From the NCBI GenBank assembly GCA_965653225.1, contig CBFGZI010000144.1, forward strand, positions 1-8,749: DNA of 8,749 nt, given 5' to 3'. A model generated the notes under the pieces. The model made no database searches. It was given only the letters and a program-made list of their open reading frames with translations, and had not been told where the DNA came from. The translations under genes and the position numbers were made by a program. The stretch's first letter is position 1. Every line of letters begins with the position of its first letter. Shown here piece after piece: positions 5,268 to 8,749 of the stretch. This DNA comes from JALZDI01 sp965653225. GTDB taxonomy: Bacteria; Actinomycetota; Actinomycetes; Propionibacteriales; Nocardioidaceae.

Positions 5268-6101
5268 ATGGCGCGCACCGCGTTCGTGCTCGGCGGCGGA
5301 GGCGTGCTCGGCGCCGCCGAGGTCGGCATGGTGCGCGCGCTGCTCGAGCAGGACATCACCCCCGACCTGGTCCTCGGCACCTCGGTCGGTGCGCTCAACG
5401 GCTCGCTGCTGGCCGCGACCCCGCTGACCGACGTGGTCGAGCGGCTGACCGGCCTGTGGCAGGCGGCCGCCAAGGGACGGCAGGTGTACGGCGACCGCCC
5501 GCACCGGCGCCTCACGAGGGCGATGCGCACCGGAACGCACCTGTACTCGTCCAAGCCGCTGCGCAAGGCCCTCGAGGCCGAGCTCGGCGAGGTGGTCTTC
5601 GAGGACCTGCCGATCCCGTTCCAGTGCTGCGCCGCGAGCATCGAGCGCGCCGCCGAGCACTGGTTCACCAAGGGCCGGGTCGTCGACGCCGTGGTCGCCT
5701 CGGCCGCCGTACCCGGTCTGCTACCCCCTGCCGAGGTCGACGGCGAGCACTACCTCGACGGCGGCATCGTGAACTCGATCCCGGTCGGTCGCGCCGTCGA
5801 GCTGGGGGCCACCCGCATCTTCGTGCTGCAGGTCGGCCGCGTCGACCGGCCGTTGTCTGCGCCTCGGCGGCCGTGGGAGGTTGCCCGGGTGTCGTTCGAG
5901 ATCGCCCGTCGTCACCGGTTCGCACGCGAGATGGGCGCGCTGCCGGAGGGCGTGGAGGCGCATGTGCTGCCCGCCGGTGGTACGTCCGCCCGCGACGACT
6001 CGCTGCTCGCGCATCGTGACTTCTCCTCCGTGCAGCGCCGGATCGACCGGTCGTACGAGGCCTCGATGACCTACCTGCGCGACGCCGCCGAGCGGCCGTG
6101 A
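5268..6101 (+). CDS. Patatin-like phospholipase
   Basis: The 277-residue protein carries all the patatin catalytic elements: the glycine-rich oxyanion motif GGGGVLG (9-15), the nucleophile elbow GTSVG with S39, and the DGG motif with catalytic D164 (YLDGGIVNSIP). These enzymes use a Ser-Asp dyad to hydrolyse acyl esters of phospholipids or related lipids. The absence of a signal peptide or transmembrane helix suggests a cytosolic, membrane-associated enzyme. The length is normal for bacterial single-domain members. ATG 5268 is 14 bases after the DUF3817 stop; no good binding site is visible, so translation may depend on coupling. The acyltransferase gene follows after 36 bases, so an acyl-removal/acyl-addition pair is plausible. 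The real substrate (phospholipid, lysolipid or acylglycerol) cannot be told from sequence. Confidence 0.88.
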   Translation: MARTAFVLGGGGVLGAAEVGMVRALLEQDITPDLVLGTSVGALNGSLLAATPLTDVVERLTGLWQAAAKGRQVYGDRPHRRLTRAMRTGTHLYSSKPLRKALEAELGEVVFEDLPIPFQCCAASIERAAEHWFTKGRVVDAVVASAAVPGLLPPAEVDGEHYLDGGIVNSIPVGRAVELGATRIFVLQVGRVDRPLSAPRRPWEVARVSFEIARRHRFAREMGALPEGVEAHVLPAGGTSARDDSLLAHRDFSSVQRRIDRSYEASMTYLRDAAERP

Positions 6102-6137
6102 GAGCGGCGTGAGGACAACGACGACTGCGGGGACCGC

Positions 6138-7145
6138 GTGAAGGCTTGGGTCCACTGGTTCCGCCGGCTGGTACTCGCGCCGGCGGTGGTGGCGCTCACC
6201 GTCGTCGTGCTCACCACCGTCCCGCTGTGGGTCTTCGGCGCTGCGTTCCTCTCCCCCGTCGTGCCCGGCCGGCTGCGGCCGCTGCGGCTGCTGTGGGTCG
6301 CGCTGCTGCACCTGGTGCTGGAGAGCCTGATGCTGGTCGAGCTGTTCGGGCTGTGGATCGCGTCGGGCTTCGGCGCGAAGATCCGCTCGCCGTTCTTCGA
6401 GCGCATCCACTACGACCTCGTCGAGACGTACCTGAGGGTGATGTTCCGCGAGGCCAACCGGGTGCTGGCGCTGACGATCGAGCAGGACGGGCCCACCCCG
6501 GACGCGTTCCCCGGCGAGCCGCTGCTGGTGTGCTGCCGGCACGCCGGCCCCGGCGACTCGTTCATCCTCATGCACGCGCTGATGAACACCTTCCTCCGCG
6601 AGCCGCGCGTGGTGCTCAAGGACACGATGGCCTGGGACCCGGCGATCGACGTCATCCTCAACCGGCTGCCGAGCAGGTTCATCTCGCCCTCCCCCGGCGG
6701 GTCCGGTGACGACGTCGAGCGGGAGATCGCCGAGCTGGCCACCGACCTCGACGAGAACGACGCGTTCGTGATCTTCCCCGAGGGCGGCAACTTCACCCCG
6801 CGGAGACGGCTGCGGGCGATCGACTCGCTACGGCGCCGCGGCCACGCCACGATGGCCGCGCGCGCGGAGAAGCTGAAGAACGTGCTCGCGCCGAAGCCCG
6901 GCGGCGTGCTCGCAGCGCTCGAGGCGGCGCCGCGCGAGGCCGACATCCTGATGGTGGCGCACACCGGGCTGGACCACATGTTCACGGTCGCCGACGTCTG
7001 GCGCGAGCTGCCGATGGACAAGACGATCACCATGCGGTGGTGGCGCGTGGAGCGCGAGGAGATCCCCGAGGGGCCCGACGCGCAGATCGACTGGCTGTTC
7101 TCGTGGTGGGAGCACATCGACGCCTGGATCGCCGAGCACCGCTGA
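6138..7145 (+). CDS. PlsC-like 1-acylglycerol-phosphate acyltransferase family protein
   Basis: The 335-residue product has membrane helices in its first 75 residues (APAVVALTVVVLTTVPLWVF and LLHLVLESLMLVELFGLW), then the acyltransferase core. Motif I is HAGPGD (H135 to D140, pattern Hx4D), and motif III is FPEGGN (213-218) in place of the usual FPEGTR. A segment APKPGGVLAALEAA (about 253-266) corresponds to the downstream acceptor-site motif. Such enzymes transfer acyl chains from acyl-CoA or acyl-ACP to a lysolipid or another acceptor at the inner face of the membrane. The Thr-Arg to Gly-Asn change in motif III and the extended N-terminus place it in a divergent subgroup whose acceptor may not be lysophosphatidate. 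GTG 6138 has GGGGA five to six bases upstream. It is the last gene of the plus-strand unit and converges on the DUF5324 gene. Confidence 0.83.
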   Translation: MKAWVHWFRRLVLAPAVVALTVVVLTTVPLWVFGAAFLSPVVPGRLRPLRLLWVALLHLVLESLMLVELFGLWIASGFGAKIRSPFFERIHYDLVETYLRVMFREANRVLALTIEQDGPTPDAFPGEPLLVCCRHAGPGDSFILMHALMNTFLREPRVVLKDTMAWDPAIDVILNRLPSRFISPSPGGSGDDVEREIAELATDLDENDAFVIFPEGGNFTPRRRLRAIDSLRRRGHATMAARAEKLKNVLAPKPGGVLAALEAAPREADILMVAHTGLDHMFTVADVWRELPMDKTITMRWWRVEREEIPEGPDAQIDWLFSWWEHIDAWIAEHR

Positions 7146-7190
7146 CCCCCTGGCGCGTCACCACGTATGAAGCGGCGCCGTGAAGACACG

Positions 7191-7259
7191 AAAAAACGCG
7201 TGGTGCGCCTCGATCGTCATGTCCCGGCAGCTCCGGACGAGCGAGACGCACCACGCGTT
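7191..7259 (-). terminator. Rho-independent terminator of the DUF5324 gene
   Basis: AACGCGTGGTGCG at 7195-7207 pairs exactly with CGCACCACGCGTT at 7247-7259. After one mismatch, four more pairs follow (7209-7212 with 7242-7245), and a smaller hairpin lies in the 29-base loop. On the minus strand the stem is followed by TTTTTT (complement of 7191-7196), the form of an intrinsic terminator, 20 bases after the DUF5324 stop. It has no T tract on the plus strand but may also block read-through from the acyltransferase gene. Confidence 0.8.
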
Positions 7260-7279
7260 GGTGCGGTGGGTGCGAAGAC

Positions 7280-8083
7280 TCAGGACAGGTTGCGCTTCTC
7301 CACCGGGGAGTCGGGGTCGGAGGGCGCGTGCGGCTTCTCCTGGGAGTCGGTGGCCGCCTCGTCCGGCGTGGTCGCGGCCGCGTCGTGGTTGGCCGGGTCG
7401 GGCACGACCGTGGGACGCGGCGGGGTGGTCGGCGGCGGTGCCGGCGTCGGCTCGTACGAGGTCTTCCACGCGGTGTCGTCACCGCCCACGAACCTCTTGT
7501 AGGCGTACGCCGCGGCGCCGGCGATGGCGCTGAACACGAGGAGCTTGCGCACCTTGTGCGACTTCTTCGGCGCCTCGACCTCGCCCTTCACGGCCGCGAT
7601 CGTGGCTGCGCCCCGCTTCTTGGCCTCCTCGCGGTACGGCTCGCTGGCCGACGAGGCCGCGGCGACCGCGGCGGACAGCGCGGGCACGATGTCCTTGGAG
7701 AACCGCTCCTGCGCCTTGTGCGCGGCGTCCTCTGCGGCCGGGATCCAGTCCTTCCTGGCGTGCTCGCGGGCATCGTCGACGTACGGCGCGAGCTTCTCGG
7801 CCGCCTCGTCGAAGTAGGGCTGCAGGATCTCGCGGGCGTGCTGGACGTGGGGGTCCACGTGCTTCCGGGCCTCCTTCAGGTGCGGCTCGACGTTCTTGCG
7901 CGCCTGCTTGATGTGCGGCTGCATCTGCTTGCGTGCCTTCTTGATGTCCTTCTTGGCCCGCTTGCGCGCCTGGTCGATCTGGGGCCCCAGCTTGTCCTTG
8001 GCCTGCTCGGCCGCTGGACCCAGCGTCTCGCGCGCCTTGTCGGCGAACTCCTTCGCTGGGCTCTTCTTAGAGCGCCTGTGCAT
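7280..8083 (-). CDS. DUF5324-type membrane-anchored protein with 11-residue repeats
   Basis: The 267-residue product (start ATG 8081-8083, with GAGGGG five to six bases upstream; a longer frame from 8146 lacks such support) has three parts. Residues 10-119 are ten consecutive 11-residue units, such as VEPHLKEARKH, VDPHVQHAREI and LAPYVDDAREH, with Pro at position 3 and Ala-Arg at 8-9. This periodicity is that of amphipathic helices in apolipoproteins and other lipid-surface proteins. A further helical, Ala-rich stretch (120-175) leads to a short hydrophobic segment LLVFSAIAGAAAYAY (181-195), probably a membrane anchor, and a Pro/Thr/Asp-rich tail (about 208-267). I match it to DUF5324 from memory of the actinobacterial neighbour of the cyclophilin gene. 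No function is established. It stands divergent from the cyclophilin gene and convergent with the acyltransferase. Confidence 0.8.
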   Translation of the reverse strand: MHRRSKKSPAKEFADKARETLGPAAEQAKDKLGPQIDQARKRAKKDIKKARKQMQPHIKQARKNVEPHLKEARKHVDPHVQHAREILQPYFDEAAEKLAPYVDDAREHARKDWIPAAEDAAHKAQERFSKDIVPALSAAVAAASSASEPYREEAKKRGAATIAAVKGEVEAPKKSHKVRKLLVFSAIAGAAAYAYKRFVGGDDTAWKTSYEPTPAPPPTTPPRPTVVPDPANHDAAATTPDEAATDSQEKPHAPSDPDSPVEKRNLS

Positions 8084-8122
8084 GGTTTCCCCTCTCGGCC
8101 ACGACGGTCGCGGCTTGGCTTC

Positions 8123-8142
8123 TCCCTGACTGTCCCTGACTG
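8123..8142. repeat. Tandem 10-bp direct repeat upstream of the DUF5324 gene
   Basis: TCCCTGACTG is repeated exactly and without a gap (8123-8132, 8133-8142), 40-59 bases upstream of the ATG at 8083. A one-turn tandem repeat in a promoter or leader position can be a cooperative binding site, but no regulator is known to me for it. Confidence 0.5.
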
Positions 8143-8245
8143 GCAAGGGTCTCGTGCTGGGCCCTTACCCGAATCTTGCCTAATGACCCAGCCAACCGGT
8201 CCGGCGCCCCCGTACGCAAGCACGCCCACTCCGCGGGCCGTGTCG

Positions 8246-8274
8246 TTGGCCGGCCGTGACAGGATGGCGATAAC
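8246..8274 (+). promoter_or_regulatory. Candidate sigma-70-type promoter for the cyclophilin gene
   Basis: TTGGCC (8246-8251) and GATAAC (8269-8274) are spaced 17 bases apart and each matches four of six consensus positions. Transcription would start near 8281 and leave a leader of about 128 bases. In the leader, CCCGGG at 8329-8334 and 8339-8344 can form a small hairpin. The rest of the divergent intergenic stretch (8084-8408) holds no convincing gene. Confidence 0.3.
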
Positions 8275-8408
8275 GCCCGTACCGTCGGGCGAGCCCCGGG
8301 CCGACGGCATGGACCGAGCACCGCTCGACCCGGGTGCCCCCGGGCCGGCGTGGACTGTGGCCGTGCGCGCCCACCCGACAGCGAGTTGCCGAGACGAAGG
8401 GCAGAACC

Positions 8409-8749
8409 GTGGCCGAGGACCTGTACGCCACCCTGAAGACCAACAAGGGCAACGTCGTCATCAAGCTCTTCCCCGACCATGCCCCCACCACCGTGCGCAA
8501 CTTCGTCGGGCTGGCCGAGGGCACCCAGGAGTGGACCGATCCCAACACCGGGCAGAAGTCCAACGACCGGTTCTACGACGGGCTCGGCTTCCACCGGGTG
8601 ATCGACGGGTTCATGATCCAGGGCGGCTGTCCGCTCGGTACCGGCACCGGCGGCCCCGGCTACGACTTCAAGGACGAGTTCCACCCCGAGCTGCAGTTCG
8701 ACCGTCCCTACCTGCTGGCGATGGCCAACGCCGGGCCCAACACCAACGG
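8409..8749 (+). CDS. Cyclophilin-type peptidyl-prolyl cis-trans isomerase (partial, 3' end outside window)
   Basis: The frame opens with GTG 8409, preceded by GAAGGG, and stays open to the window end (113 codons). It shows the bacterial cyclophilin core: a first strand YATLKTNKGNVVIKLF, the HAPTTVRNFVGLAEG segment (24-38), then FHRVIDGFMIQGGCP (61-75), in which R63 is the catalytic arginine equivalent and the usual QGGD is QGGC, followed by GTGTGGPGY and ANAGPNTN (106-113). The family accelerates X-Pro isomerisation during protein folding. The N-terminus has no signal peptide, so a cytosolic enzyme is likely. The insert around WTDPNTGQKSNDRFYDG is typical of actinobacterial homologues. The missing part would hold the remaining active-site residues (the SQFF segment). 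Confidence 0.93.
   Translation, partial: MAEDLYATLKTNKGNVVIKLFPDHAPTTVRNFVGLAEGTQEWTDPNTGQKSNDRFYDGLGFHRVIDGFMIQGGCPLGTGTGGPGYDFKDEFHPELQFDRPYLLAMANAGPNTN

Noticed and set aside
5721..6575. Minus-strand 284-residue frame
   Set aside because: It is antisense to the patatin and acyltransferase genes, both of which carry complete catalytic motifs; the His/Gln-rich low-complexity product is a shadow.
8309..8411. Upstream ATG at 8309 as a leader ORF of the cyclophilin gene
   Set aside because: No ribosome binding site, and it runs out of frame into the cyclophilin gene; the GTG at 8409 with GAAGGG is far better.
8067..8684. Minus-strand 205-residue frame over the cyclophilin start
   Set aside because: It overlaps the clear cyclophilin reading frame and the DUF5324 start; no family features.

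Overview
The window is very GC-rich, with compact co-directional genes, strong G/C bias at third codon positions, GTG starts and actinobacterial gene families (SURF1, DUF3817, DUF5324, M15 lipoprotein, SnoaL-like). This points to a chromosome of a filamentous actinomycete, for example a Streptomyces or Actinomadura relative; the genus is an inference.

Left part (1-2400) has accessory character. It opens with a tRNA-like gene (about 42-125) that has a good acceptor stem and a canonical T-arm but irregular D-arm and variable region. Next come a 41-residue small ORF overlapping (ATGA) a zinc-ribbon/DUF3293 protein, a small minus-strand ORF, about 450 bases without a confident gene, and a 53-residue acidic protein whose ribosome binding site abuts a 9-bp inverted repeat.

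Middle (2434-3940): a minus-strand SnoaL-like protein, whose upstream region carries an exact match to the KstR-type operator consensus and a 14-bp perfect palindrome, stands back to back with a secreted M15 D-Ala-D-Ala carboxypeptidase lipoprotein.

Right part (4158-7145): a tight four-gene plus-strand unit of SURF1, DUF3817 membrane protein, patatin-like lipase and PlsC-like acyltransferase, with gaps of only 4, 14 and 36 bases. The last two suggest acyl-chain removal and re-addition at the membrane, alongside a cytochrome oxidase assembly factor. A convergent minus-strand DUF5324 gene ends at a strong T-tailed hairpin. Its N-terminal half is ten consecutive 11-residue amphipathic-type repeats. 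Divergent from it, a cyclophilin-type peptidyl-prolyl isomerase begins at 8409 and runs off the window end.

I see no CRISPR array, transposase, integrase or rRNA. Nothing here is a proven new system. The least explained items are the odd tRNA, the DUF3293 gene pair and the 11-mer repeat protein.
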